Numbered from the stretch's first letter, positions 51,541 through 59,886 are shown. The stretch is 64,000 nt of DNA from Deltaproteobacteria bacterium (GCA_016792625.1 JAEUKK010000203.1:1-64000); one strand, 5' to 3'. Notes: generated by a model not told the origin, from the letters alone. Translations and numbers: made by a program.

Positions 51541-52122
51541 ATGCGCACCCAGCTCATCACGTTCAGCCTCGTCCTCCTCGCCGCCTGCGGCGGCGATCCG
51601 CCCCCCCCGCCGCCGGCTCCGGCGCCCGCCCCGGTCGCCCCGGCGCCCGCCCCCGAACCTCCGCCGGCCCCGGCTCCGGCCCCCGCCGCTGACGGCGCCC
51701 CGATGACCGTCGACGGCCTGAACGCCGCCCGCGAGGCCAACGTCGGCAAGGCCGTCACCGTCAAGGGCGCCTACGGCAACGTCACCAAACAAGACGCGCC
51801 GGCCCAGATCAACATCTCCATCCACACCGACGACAAGCTCGAGGGCGACGCCAAGAAGCTCCTCTGCATCGTTGATGTGGCCAAAGAGGCCGACCTCGCC
51901 GCCTTCGCCGAGAAGGGCGCGGTCGTCGTGACCGGCACCGTGGCCAAGGACGACTTCTTCGGCAGCGCCAAGCTCGAGGGCTGCGTCGTGACCGCCGATC
52001 CGGCCGCTCCCCCCGCCGAAGAGGGCGGCAAGGCCGGCAAGGGCAAGGGCAAGGGTGGTGACGAAGGTGAAGGCGGCAAGGCCGGCAAGGGCAAGGGTAA
52101 GGGCAAGGGCAAGGGCGAGTGA
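51541..52122 (+). CDS. OB-fold lipoprotein with Gly/Lys tail
   Basis: This 193-residue protein has a lipobox signal (FSLVLLAACGG), then a Pro/Ala-rich linker of about 40 residues. An OB-fold of the tRNA_anti-like type follows: NVGKAVTVKGAYGNVTKQD, LLCIVDVAKEADLAAFAEKG, VVVTGTVAKDD and LEGCVV, with two Cys that may bridge. The last 35 residues are a Gly/Lys repeat (KGKGKG, with one acidic DEGEGG). This charged tail is unusual for a lipoprotein and could bind polyanions. The start at 51541 follows TAGGAGCGATC. No enzyme role is indicated. Confidence 0.78.
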   Translation: MRTQLITFSLVLLAACGGDPPPPPPAPAPAPVAPAPAPEPPPAPAPAPAADGAPMTVDGLNAAREANVGKAVTVKGAYGNVTKQDAPAQINISIHTDDKLEGDAKKLLCIVDVAKEADLAAFAEKGAVVVTGTVAKDDFFGSAKLEGCVVTADPAAPPAEEGGKAGKGKGKGGDEGEGGKAGKGKGKGKGKGE

Positions 52123-52212
52123 GCCCCCCGGGTCGGGCTGGCGCTGCGCTCCTCGGGCGCGCGCCCACCTGACCCGTCCCCTGCCGCTCCCCGGGCTCCC
52201 GGGGTGCGCCAA

Positions 52213-52256
52213 AGCGGCCCCCTGTCCGTGTGACAGGTGGGCCGCTGCGGCGTTTT
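52213..52256 (+). terminator. Intrinsic terminator, likely bidirectional
   Basis: A 14-base-pair stem (AGCGGCCC-CCTGTC with GACAGG-GGGCCGCT, one bulged T) around a 5-base loop, followed by GCGGCGTTTTGGG. It lies about 90 bases after the OB-fold gene and before the convergent gene ending at 52287. Confidence 0.7.
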
Positions 52257-52286
52257 GGGTCTGACCCGCCGATGCGCGCCCGCCGC

Positions 52287-52772
52287 TCAGCCGCCTCGGG
52301 CCCGTCGCGGCGCGGGGCCGCGGGCCGCCGACCACACGACCGCCACGGTGATGAGGCCGAAGGTCCCTGCGAGGGCCCAGGCCGCGATGAGGTCGCCGGC
52401 CTGCGCGGTGAGGCCGGCGGCGGGGGCGCTCAGCCCCGGCCAAGCGTCCGAGACCCGCACCGTGAGCTGGCCCGAGCGGCGCGCGGCCTCCCAGTCGGCT
52501 TCGGGGAGGGAGACCCAGAGATCGGCGCGGCCGGTCGCGTCGCTGTGCCCCGCGCCGCTCGCCAGCCGGTAGCGGAGCTCGTGGCTCGGCCCCGTGCGCC
52601 GGCTGTGCATCACCCGCGTGTCGACCACGGTGGCCTGCGCGCTGTGGCCGGTCAGCAGCAGCGCGGCGAGGCGGGCCGACTCCCCGGCGGAGAGCGCGGC
52701 GAGCAGCAGCGAGAGGCCGCCGGCGATGAGGGCGATCAACGCGAGGCCGAGGCGGCGGCGGTTGGCGATCAT
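52287..52772 (-). CDS. DUF3592-like membrane protein
   Basis: This 161-residue protein has an N-terminal helix (LGLALIALIAGGLSLLLAAL), a periplasmic beta domain (HSAQATVVDTRVMHS, HELRYRLASG, ADLWVSLPEADWEAA, LTVRVSDAWPG), and a C-terminal helix (AAWALAGTFGLITVAVVW). This two-helix layout with an ATVxxTR opening and V-x-Y-x-P/S-x-x-P middle fits DUF3592, a common bacterial family with no known function. The ATG at 52772 is used; the longer frame upstream is Arg-rich and overlaps the LysR gene, so it is not likely real. Confidence 0.65.
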   Translation of the reverse strand: MIANRRRLGLALIALIAGGLSLLLAALSAGESARLAALLLTGHSAQATVVDTRVMHSRRTGPSHELRYRLASGAGHSDATGRADLWVSLPEADWEAARRSGQLTVRVSDAWPGLSAPAAGLTAQAGDLIAAWALAGTFGLITVAVVWSAARGPAPRRARGG

Positions 52773-52866
52773 CGCACCGCCATAGCGCCGCGGCCGGTGC
52801 TCCGCGGCCCCCCCCCCTCGACGCCGACCCGCGCGCCCGGCAGCCTGGGGGCCACCCGCGACGGGT

Positions 52867-53190
52867 TCAGTGCGTCGTGGCGCCAGCGGTGCCCGGCTGA
52901 GCTGGGCCCGCCGGTGCCCCCGAGCCCGGCGGCGGCGCGGCCCGGACCCGCGCGGCGGCCTGGTCGACCGCGTGCAAGATCTGCCGTGCGTCGTCAATGA
53001 GGGCGAGGCCCGCCGAGGTGGGCGCCACGCCGTCGGCCCGCCGGTCGAAGAGCGGCACGCCCAGCTCTTCTTCGAGGGCGTGCAGCTTGCGGGTCAGCGG
53101 GGGCTGGCTGATGTGCAGGCGGCGGGCGGCCCGGGTCAGGCTGCCCTCCTCGGCGATGGTGACAACGGCGCGCAGCTGGTCGAGGCTCAT
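52867..53190 (-). CDS. LysR-type DNA-binding protein lacking effector domain
   Basis: This 107-residue protein opens as a standard LysR winged helix: MSLDQLRAVVTIAEEGSLTRAARRLHISQPPLTRKLHALEEELG as consecutive pieces, then PLFDRRADGVAPTSAG. After the linker helix (LIDDARQILHAVDQAAARV) it ends in a short Pro/Ala tail instead of the usual 200-residue substrate-binding domain. No frameshifted remainder is visible downstream before the DUF3592 gene, so it looks like a complete short form. It could bind DNA without ligand control. It is divergent from the map gene at 53280. Confidence 0.8.
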   Translation of the reverse strand: MSLDQLRAVVTIAEEGSLTRAARRLHISQPPLTRKLHALEEELGVPLFDRRADGVAPTSAGLALIDDARQILHAVDQAAARVRAAPPPGSGAPAGPAQPGTAGATTH

Positions 53191-53279
53191 GCCGGAACTC
53201 TACCGCCGCGGGCCCCGGCCGGGGCGGGCCATGCCGAGGTGGTATGGGCGCCCTGGGCGGCCGCGCGTGAGGAGCGGGC

Positions 53280-54065
53280 ATGACCCAGCACGATCTGCCC
53301 CTGCCCGTCCTCCGCCCCCGACAGATTGACGCCATGCGCCGCGCCGGCGCCGCCGCGGCCGCCACCCTCGCGCGTGTGGGCGCCGCCCTCGGCCCGGGCA
53401 TGCGCGGCGACGAGGTGGACCGCATCGTGCGCGAAGACACCAAGGCCCGCGGCGGCACCTGCGCCCAGCTCGGCTACCGGTCTGGCCGCGGCCCGGCCTT
53501 CCCCGCCGCGGTCTGCCTGAGCCCCAACGCGGTGGTCTGCCATGGCCTGCCCACCGCCGAGGTGGTGCTGCAGGACGGTGATATCGTCAATGTCGACGTC
53601 ACGACCTGCCTGCATGGCTGGCATGGCGACACCTCGGCGACCTTCTTCATCGGCGATCCATCGCCGGCCGCGCGGGCCCTGGTGGCGCTCGCCCGCCGCT
53701 GCCGCGATCTGGCGGTGGCCTTGGCCGGGCCGGGGGTGCGGCTCGGGGCGCTGGGCGCGGCGATCGAGGCCGAGGCCCGGGCTGCGGGCTGCTCGGTGGT
53801 CGGCGAGTACGGCGGGCACGGGATCGGCGCGCAGATGCACCTGCCGCCCTTCGTGCCGCACACGGGGCCGGCCCACCGCGGCCCGCTGCTGCGCGAGGGG
53901 GTCTGCTTCACCGTCGAGCCGATGATCAACGCCGGCGGCCCCGCGGTGCGCCTGCGGGCCGACGGCTGGACGGTCGAGACGGCCGACGGGCGCCTGTCGG
54001 CGCAGTTCGAGCACACGGTGCTGGTGACGCCGCATGGCGCTGAGGTGCTGACCCTCCACGTTTAG
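53280..54065 (+). CDS. map: Methionine aminopeptidase type I
   Basis: This 261-residue protein has all five metal ligands of MetAP: D106 (VNVDVTTC), D117 (HGDTSATFF), His in YGGHGIGAQMH, Glu in CFTVEPMI and Glu in QFEHTVLVT. It also has the substrate loop CLSPNAVVCHGLP. It removes initiator Met from new proteins in the cytoplasm. Length fits the plain type Ia form without a zinc-finger extension. It has no ribosomal or secY neighbours, so this may be one of several map copies. Its stop overlaps the convergent amylase end by 4 bases. Confidence 0.93.
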   Translation: MTQHDLPLPVLRPRQIDAMRRAGAAAAATLARVGAALGPGMRGDEVDRIVREDTKARGGTCAQLGYRSGRGPAFPAAVCLSPNAVVCHGLPTAEVVLQDGDIVNVDVTTCLHGWHGDTSATFFIGDPSPAARALVALARRCRDLAVALAGPGVRLGALGAAIEAEARAAGCSVVGEYGGHGIGAQMHLPPFVPHTGPAHRGPLLREGVCFTVEPMINAGGPAVRLRADGWTVETADGRLSAQFEHTVLVTPHGAEVLTLHV

Positions 54066-56617
54066 GGTGCGGGTTCGGTTGTGGCGCGCGCCCGCCGGCG
54101 TCGCAGGGCGAGCAGCAGCCCCAACCCCGTCAGCGCCGCGCCGGGGGTGGTCGGGGCGCCCGCGCAGCCGGTCGGCTCCCCCTTGGCGCTGCCTTCGGGC
54201 GCGTCGGCGCGGGTGTCGTCCACGGCGCTCCCTCCGTCTGCGCCGCCGCCGTCTGCGCCGTCGCTGGCGTCATCCCCGCCGTCCATCCCAGCTCCACCAT
54301 CGGCGCCGTCTGCGCTGCCCTCACCCGCGCCCGTGTCGGCGCCGCCCCCCTCCACCGCGAAGATAAAGGCCTGCAGGCCGCTGCTCTCGACGACCAGCGC
54401 GCCGCCCTCGACGGTGGCCCTGGCGCCGCTGAGGCCGTCGACCAGCCGCGCGCCCTCGGCGAGCGTGATGGGCAAGCGAAGGGTGGCCGGGGCGTGCCCT
54501 CGGTGCAGCAAGATCCAGCGCTGGTCGCCGCTCTCGGCGTCCTCCCGCACAAAGGCGTAGACCCGCTGGGCGTCGTCGGCCAGCCAGGGCAGCATCGCGC
54601 CGCGCCGCAGGGCGGGTGAGGCGGCCCGCAGCGCGCCGAGCGCCGCGTAGTGCGCCAGCAGGCCATCTTCGACCGCGAAGCCCAGATCGGGCCAAGGCAT
54701 GGGCGCGCGGTTGTGGGGGTCGTCCTGGTAGATGGCGCCGTCCCAGACCGAATCGGCGCGAATGCCGAGCTCATCGCCATAGTAGACCGCCGGCACCCCG
54801 GGGTAGCTGTACTGCAGGGCGGCGAGCACCGCTTGTTTGCGCAGCGCCAAGGCGCGGTCACCGGCGCTGATCTGGGTGAGCATCCACCCAATGCGGCTGG
54901 TGTCGTGGCTGCCCAGCAGGTTGTACATCGCCCGCCAGGCGGGGGGCGGCGTGTCCTCGCGGATGGCCTCGAGGCGGGCGTGCAGGCCGGACTCGCTGAT
55001 CGCGTCGACGCGGCCCGAGTCCCGCCAGGGCGCGCTGTCATTGTCGATGAAGCCGCCGCCCTCGCAGCCCGCGCCGCCGCAGTGGTCGAACATCCAGTCC
55101 ATCGCGGCGCTGCGGAAGCGGTAGTTCATCAGGGTGTCGAGCTCGCCCCCGAGCAGCAGGCTGGTGGCGTCGCCCCACTCTTCGCCGATGAGGATGGCCT
55201 CGGGGTCTTGGTCTTTGACCGCCGCGCGAAAGCCCTCCCAGAAGTCATTGTCGGGGTCATGGGCGAGGCCGCGGTCGACCTCTCCGGCCACGTCGAGGCG
55301 CCAGCCGCGGGCGCCCTCGGCCACCCAGCGCCGCGCGACGCTGTCCTCGTCGGCCCAGAGGGTGGCCCGCACGGCCGCATCGTCGGCGCGCAGCTTGGGG
55401 ATATGAAAATAGGTGGCCCAGGCCTCATAGGTCTGGCCGTCGGCGCAGCGCACGGTCTCGCCGGTGCGCTCATCTCGGGCCGCGTTCGCGAAGTGCGGCA
55501 CCGAGAACCACCCCCGGTACGGAGAGGAGGCGCTCTCACACGCGCCCGAGCCGTCGTTCGACCCGGGGCCGTCGGTCACCTGCACGCGACCGTCGGCGCC
55601 CCAGCGGCTGTAGAGGTCAAAATAGACGCTGTCGGCGCTGACGTGATTAAAAACCCCGTCGAGCACCAGAGAGACCCCCGCGGCCCGCGCGGCATCGACC
55701 AGGGCCGACCAGTCTTCGAGCGCGCCCAGCTCGTCGTCGATGCGGTGGTAGTCGACGGTGTCGTAGCGGTGGTTGGTCGAGCTGGCGAAGATGGGGTTGA
55801 GGTAGAGCGCCGTGACCCCGAGCGCGGTCAAGTGGCCCAAGCGGGCGTTGATCCCGGCGAGATCGCCGCCGGCATAACAAGAGGCCCGCTGCTGGTCGGC
55901 CCCCGCGCAGGGGCCCACAAAACCTTCAGACCAGCCGAGCGCGCGGTCATGCTCGCCGTAGGACCAGCCCGCGCCGGGGATGGGGTCGTTCGACGTATCC
56001 CCGTTGTCGAAGCGGTCGGGGAAGACCTGATAGGCGACCCCTTCGGTCCACCAGCTTGGGGTGGTGAAAGCCGGGTCGTAGACGGTGAGCTGAAAAGACC
56101 GGCTGTCGTCCCAGCTGTCGCTGACCACCCCGGGGCCCCCGCCGGTGGTGTGTGGGTCGTCATCAACGTAGTAGTCGACGTCTTCGCCGTTGCGCACCTC
56201 CCAGAAGTAGTAGAGGATGGTCGGCGTGGCTGGCAGCGGCAGCTCGAGCGCCCACCACTGCACCGCGCCGAGGGTCGGGTCGTCTTCGGCCACGCCCGGG
56301 CTGGCCTCGACCCAGGCCTCGGCGGCGCGGGCGGCGTCCCAGATCCGCAGCCGCACCCGATCTGCGTCATGTGCGCAGGTGCGCAGGGCGAGGCGGACCG
56401 GCGCGCCGCCCGCGGGCTGTGCGCCAAAGGCGCTGCGCTGGGCAGGGTCGAAGCTGTCGTGCAGCAGGCCATTCCAAGCGATGTCGCCGTCGCCTGCGGT
56501 GCCGTCGCACTCGCCGGCGGCGGCGGTGCGGGGCAGGGCCAGCGCAGGGAAAAGCAGGGCGGGGAAGAGCAGCGCGGCGGGCCGCGGGCCGCGTGCGCGC
56601 CGGGGGAAGCTGGGCAT
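54062..56617 (-). CDS. Secreted GH13 alpha-amylase with MYXO-CTERM-like tail
   Basis: This 851-residue protein has a signal peptide (cleavage near TAAAGE). An N-terminal beta domain is followed by the GH13 barrel: VFPDRFDNGD, VTALYLNPIFAS, VSLVLDGVFNHVS (region I), GWRLDVAGEVD (nucleophile Asp), AILIGEEWGD (acid/base Glu) and LLGSHDTSRIGW (third acid). A C-terminal beta domain and an Asp/Gly-rich linker precede the tail GCAGAPTTPG, a hydrophobic helix and RRRR. It should hydrolyse alpha-1,4 glucans outside the cell while tethered. A perfect palindrome lies just upstream. Confidence 0.92.
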   Translation of the reverse strand: MPSFPRRARGPRPAALLFPALLFPALALPRTAAAGECDGTAGDGDIAWNGLLHDSFDPAQRSAFGAQPAGGAPVRLALRTCAHDADRVRLRIWDAARAAEAWVEASPGVAEDDPTLGAVQWWALELPLPATPTILYYFWEVRNGEDVDYYVDDDPHTTGGGPGVVSDSWDDSRSFQLTVYDPAFTTPSWWTEGVAYQVFPDRFDNGDTSNDPIPGAGWSYGEHDRALGWSEGFVGPCAGADQQRASCYAGGDLAGINARLGHLTALGVTALYLNPIFASSTNHRYDTVDYHRIDDELGALEDWSALVDAARAAGVSLVLDGVFNHVSADSVYFDLYSRWGADGRVQVTDGPGSNDGSGACESASSPYRGWFSVPHFANAARDERTGETVRCADGQTYEAWATYFHIPKLRADDAAVRATLWADEDSVARRWVAEGARGWRLDVAGEVDRGLAHDPDNDFWEGFRAAVKDQDPEAILIGEEWGDATSLLLGGELDTLMNYRFRSAAMDWMFDHCGGAGCEGGGFIDNDSAPWRDSGRVDAISESGLHARLEAIREDTPPPAWRAMYNLLGSHDTSRIGWMLTQISAGDRALALRKQAVLAALQYSYPGVPAVYYGDELGIRADSVWDGAIYQDDPHNRAPMPWPDLGFAVEDGLLAHYAALGALRAASPALRRGAMLPWLADDAQRVYAFVREDAESGDQRWILLHRGHAPATLRLPITLAEGARLVDGLSGARATVEGGALVVESSGLQAFIFAVEGGGADTGAGEGSADGADGGAGMDGGDDASDGADGGGADGGSAVDDTRADAPEGSAKGEPTGCAGAPTTPGAALTGLGLLLALRRRRARATTEPAP

Positions 56618-56640
56618 GGACCACCTCCGCCCGGGTGGTA

Positions 56641-56654
56641 ACTCAGGCCTGAGT
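56641..56654. promoter_or_regulatory. Perfect 14-base palindrome upstream of the amylase gene
   Basis: ACTCAGGCCTGAGT is perfectly symmetric and lies 24 bases upstream of the ATG at 56617. Size and placement suit an operator, for example for a sugar-responsive repressor, but no regulator is nearby. Confidence 0.4.
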
Positions 56655-56814
56655 CACGCCAAACCTCCGGGCGCGCCCCTCCGCTGCGCTCCGGGTCGGC
56701 CCCCCGCCCGGGTCGCGGCCCCGATCCGCCGCGGCCGCGGTCCGCGGCGGGGCCGCTCCGCCGCTGCGCGGCCGGCCTGCGGCCGCCGGCGGGGCGCCTC
56801 GCGCGGGGCGGCGC

Positions 56815-57621
56815 TCAGCAGCCGCTGGACAGGGCGCTGCTGTCGACCGTGATCACCGTGCAGCTGGTCAAGCTCGCGTCGCCGGCCCGGTCGGTGATCG
56901 TGGCCCGCGCCTCGTGCGCGACGGTGGCCCCCGCGCCGATGAGGTTGGCGGTCGCCCGGTCGCGCAGCCAGAGCTGGGCCCCCGCGCCGCCGATGACGAG
57001 GTCCGCGCCGGCCTCGCCGAGGGCGCGCACCCCCGCGCCGGTCACCGAGGCCGTGGCGTTGCGGCAGACCCACAGCGTGAGGCCGTCGTCGCTCACCGCC
57101 GACGCGGTGCGCACCACGAGGGTGTCGGCGGGCAAAACGACGTGGCAGGGGTCAATTGGGGCGCCGGTATCCCCGCCGGTGGTCCCTCCGTCGGTGGTGC
57201 CGCCGTCGGTCGTTCCACCGTCTGTGGTGCCGCCGTCTGTGGTGCCGCCATCGGTCGTTCCGCCGTCGGTGGCGCCGCCGTCGGTCGTTCCGCCATCGGT
57301 GGTGCCTCCCCCGTCGGTCGTACCGCCGTCCGCAGGCCCGCCGTCGGTGGTCCCGCCATCGGTGGTGCCTCCCCCGTCGGCCGCGCCGCCGTCGGCGTCG
57401 CCCGTGTCGGTGGCGCCGCCGTCGCTGGCCGCGCCCTCACCGGCCCCGCCGTCGATCGCGCCACCTTCGGCGCCGCCCGGCCCCGGATCGGTCTGCCCGC
57501 CGCTGTCGGTGGCGACCGACGCCGCTTCACCCTGCACTTTGTCGTCGTGCAGCTGGGGGGCGCAGGCGGCGAGCAGGCTGAGCCAGGCGGCGGCGGGCAG
57601 GCGCCATGCCGGCCGGCTCAA
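56815..57621 (-). CDS. Lipoprotein with TDGG-repeat linker
   Basis: This 268-residue protein has a lipobox signal (AAWLSLLAAC). Residues about 55-150 are low complexity, mostly Thr-Asp-Gly-Gly repeats. The C-terminal 110 residues are a folded beta-rich domain (PCHVVLPADTLVVRTASAVS, LTLWVCRNATASVTG, GAQLWLRDRATANLIG) with regularly spaced strands like a small beta-helix, and four Cys. No family is recognised. It overlaps the upstream gene by 4 bases and shares its architecture, so the two are likely co-regulated surface proteins. Confidence 0.8.
   Translation of the reverse strand: MSRPAWRLPAAAWLSLLAACAPQLHDDKVQGEAASVATDSGGQTDPGPGGAEGGAIDGGAGEGAASDGGATDTGDADGGAADGGGTTDGGTTDGGPADGGTTDGGGTTDGGTTDGGATDGGTTDGGTTDGGTTDGGTTDGGTTDGGTTGGDTGAPIDPCHVVLPADTLVVRTASAVSDDGLTLWVCRNATASVTGAGVRALGEAGADLVIGGAGAQLWLRDRATANLIGAGATVAHEARATITDRAGDASLTSCTVITVDSSALSSGC
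57170..57430 (-). repeat. TDGG-coding tandem repeat
   Basis: Repeats of a 12-base unit, on the plus strand GTCGGTGGTGCC and variants such as CCGTCGGTC. The copies are nearly identical, so length variation by slippage is likely. Confidence 0.75.
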
Positions 57622-58343
57622 GAGTCACACAGCGTGCTGGGGAGCACGTCGCTCGTGTGGCCAAGGTGCGGGATGCAGGCCGAGATGCTCGTGTCGATCA
57701 CCACAAAGCCTGACCCCGCCCAATGGCAGAAGACCACCTTGCCGTCGGCCGCGGTCTGGAACAGGTCGAGGTAGCCCGAGGTGGCCGCCGCATAGGCGCA
57801 GAAGTCGGCGTCACCGGGGTCGGGCGCGGGCGCGCCGGTGTCGGCCCCGCTGGGCGGGGCGCCGGTGTCCGCGCCGCTGGGCGGGGCGCCGGTGTCCACG
57901 CCGCTGGGCGGGGCGCCGGTGTCGACCGCGCTGCCATCGGTGGATCCGCCGTCGGTGGATCCTCCGTCGGTGGTGCCGCCGTCGGAGCCTCCGCCATCGC
58001 TGGTCCCGCCGTCGCTGGTGCCGCCGTCGCTGCTCCCCCCGTCGCTGGTGCCGCCATCGCCGGAGCCCCCGTCGCTGCTCCCCCCGTCGCTGGCGCCGCC
58101 GTCGGCGCCCCCGCCCTCATCGCCCGGGGTGCTGATGCCGGCGTCGCCCGCGCCCTCGTCGCCGCTGCCGCTGCTGCCGCCGTCGGTCAGACCGTCGTCG
58201 CTGCCATCATTCTGCGCGAGCGGCGGGCCCTCGACCCAAGGCTCAGGTTCGGCGTTCGCGCCGTCCTTCCCGGTGAAGCCGTAGTCGCTGCAGCCGCCGA
58301 GCAGCAAGAGCAGCGTCCAGCGCGTGGACGAGGGGATGTGCAT
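57618..58343 (-). CDS. Lipoprotein with SDGG/TDGG-repeat linker
   Basis: This 241-residue protein has a lipobox signal (WTLLLLLGGC). Residues about 45-140 are Ser/Thr-Asp-Gly-Gly repeats, followed by four DTGAPPSG units. The C-terminal 70 residues form a small Cys-bearing domain (DADFCAYAAATSGYLDLF, VVFCHWAGSGFVVID, CIPHLG, CDS) of no known family. It is the first gene of a two-gene operon with the lipoprotein at 56815, overlapping by 4 bases. A surface display role is likely but unproven. Confidence 0.8.
   Translation of the reverse strand: MHIPSSTRWTLLLLLGGCSDYGFTGKDGANAEPEPWVEGPPLAQNDGSDDGLTDGGSSGSGDEGAGDAGISTPGDEGGGADGGASDGGSSDGGSGDGGTSDGGSSDGGTSDGGTSDGGGSDGGTTDGGSTDGGSTDGSAVDTGAPPSGVDTGAPPSGADTGAPPSGADTGAPAPDPGDADFCAYAAATSGYLDLFQTAADGKVVFCHWAGSGFVVIDTSISACIPHLGHTSDVLPSTLCDS
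57860..58115 (-). repeat. DTGAPPSG and SDGG tandem repeats
   Basis: Four near-identical 24-base units (GGCGCCGGTGTC plus CGCGCTGGGCGG variants on the plus strand) at about 57830-57930, then 12-base SDGG units. These are slippage-prone blocks inside the lipoprotein gene. Confidence 0.7.
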
Positions 58344-58585
58344 GGGGACCTCGGGGCGGGCATGGGCCGCAGGGTGCTTCGGCGGTCAGGCTACCTGCCG
58401 CGGGCGCCCCGCCGGTGAGGACCTGCCCCCTGCTGGGCCCTGGGGCGCCAACAACTGCCCTCACCCCGAGTACGAGCCGCCGCCCCTGCGCGGGCGGGCC
58501 CGGCCCCGCCCGCCCCGCCAACGCCCGCCAACAGTCGACCCGCAAGCTCCGTGCTGGCGTTTAGGCTCGGGGGGCCGGAGGGCGC

Positions 58586-59764
58586 ATGGTCAGCAAGCAG
58601 CAGGGTCGGGACGCGGGGCAGCGGGGCGGCGCACAGGCCGGGGATCGGGGGGCCGAGGCGGGCCCAGCCCGCGCGGCGGGGGCGGGCAACGCGGCCCGGG
58701 CCGGCCAGCTCGGCCTCGGCCGGGGCGGTGCCGGCGGCGGGGGCGGCTTTGGCTGGGGCGCCGCCGCCGGCGCCGCGCTCGAGGGAGAGGAGCGCGGGGC
58801 CCCGCGCGCCGCTGCGCCCACGCCCCGCGCGCACGGCCGCGGGGCCGGCGCCCACGCGGGCGCCTGCGGCTGCGTTCAGTGCGTTGGCGGCGGCGGATCG
58901 GCCCGGCACCCCGACTTTCGCGAGGTCTACGCGGATGGCTCCAGCGCCCGGCCGGGCGGCGGCCCCGGGCGGGCCCCGGCCGACGAGCCCCAGCTCGGGG
59001 CGGGCCCCGCCGCGCCCACCTTCGGCGGGCAGGGTGAGGCCGCGTCGGCGGGGGCGGTGACGACCGGGAAGCACCCCGACTTTCCTGAGGTCTACGGCCA
59101 GACCTGGTTCGCCATCCCCTCGCTGCCGGCCGCGCCGCGGGTGCGGTTCACTGTCGAGAAGAACATCCTGCCCTGGAAAGAGGACTACACGGTCAAGGTC
59201 TCGCCGGTCGCCGAGCCCGCGGGCTGCAGCTGGCCGGTGCTCTGCACGCCCGAGAACAACGACGGCTACAAGATCGACGCGCCGCAGCCGGAGTACCCAG
59301 ATCTCGATCACTACGTCATTGTCAGCTCTTCCGCCGCCGAGCACATCATGGCGGCCGAGGACCAGCACGTGCAGGACCTCGACGCCGGCTGGCTCATCGC
59401 GGCCATCCACCTCGCCGACGGCATCAACCGCGTCGCGGCGGGCGAAGGCGCCTCGGGCGCCGACCCGAGCGCCCTGCAGTCGGCCCTCGCCGAAGACATC
59501 GTGTCGGAGCTCGGGGCCTACGGGCAGACCATCAAGGGCGCGGTCGCCAGCGGTGGCTCGATGGAGTCGCCGGTGGCCACGGCCATGACCAAGGCCTTCG
59601 CCGCCTCAAAAACGCAGCGCGACAGCACGGGGGGCCACAGCTTCCCGCTGCAGCTGTACACGGCCCACGTGGATCAGGGAAAGGTCGCCTCGATGGTGAC
59701 CGACGACAAGGCACCGCCCGCCACCGCCTCGTCTGCGGTGGTCAACACCGACACCTTGGCCTAA
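58586..59764 (+). CDS. Signal-less protein with HPDF repeat motif, function unknown
   Basis: This 392-residue protein has no signal peptide or membrane helix. The first 105 residues are Gly/Ala/Arg-rich and include GNAARAGQLGLG and a CGCVQC pair. The motif HPDFREVYADG near 110 recurs as HPDFPEVYGQ near 165. A folded part follows (WFAIPSLPAAPRVRF, WKEDYTVKVSPVAEP, GWLIAAIHLADGINRV) with HIMAAEDQHVQDLD, which could hold a metal or active site. No family was recognised. GGAGGGCGC sets the start. It may be a cargo protein of a contact-dependent or injection system, but no such machinery is in this window. Confidence 0.6.
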   Translation: MVSKQQGRDAGQRGGAQAGDRGAEAGPARAAGAGNAARAGQLGLGRGGAGGGGGFGWGAAAGAALEGEERGAPRAAAPTPRAHGRGAGAHAGACGCVQCVGGGGSARHPDFREVYADGSSARPGGGPGRAPADEPQLGAGPAAPTFGGQGEAASAGAVTTGKHPDFPEVYGQTWFAIPSLPAAPRVRFTVEKNILPWKEDYTVKVSPVAEPAGCSWPVLCTPENNDGYKIDAPQPEYPDLDHYVIVSSSAAEHIMAAEDQHVQDLDAGWLIAAIHLADGINRVAAGEGASGADPSALQSALAEDIVSELGAYGQTIKGAVASGGSMESPVATAMTKAFAASKTQRDSTGGHSFPLQLYTAHVDQGKVASMVTDDKAPPATASSAVVNTDTLA

Positions 59765-59784
59765 GCGCGGCCCTTTGACGACGG

Positions 59785-59819
59785 CGGGGGGCGTTGCGGG
59801 GGGCTGGCTCCCCGCCCAC
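59785..59819 (+). repeat. Intergenic hairpin repeat, copy A
   Basis: Contains GGGGGCGTTGCGGGGG, then a GCGGGG/CCCCGC hairpin and CGCCCAC. The same core recurs at 62872-62909, in both cases next to the end of a gene. Confidence 0.6.
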
Positions 59820-59886
59820 CGCGCTCTGCCTGACCGTGACGGTGGGCGCGGGCGGTGGGGCCTGCCTCAGCCCTGCCCGTCGGCCC

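Noticed and set aside
54650..56641. 663-codon open frame on the plus strand
   Set aside because: Antisense to the GH13 amylase, whose catalytic motifs are complete.
58586..59764. Assignment of this gene and the calpain to an injection-system locus
   Set aside because: No sheath, tube, baseplate or ATPase gene is present in the window; kept only as a hypothesis.
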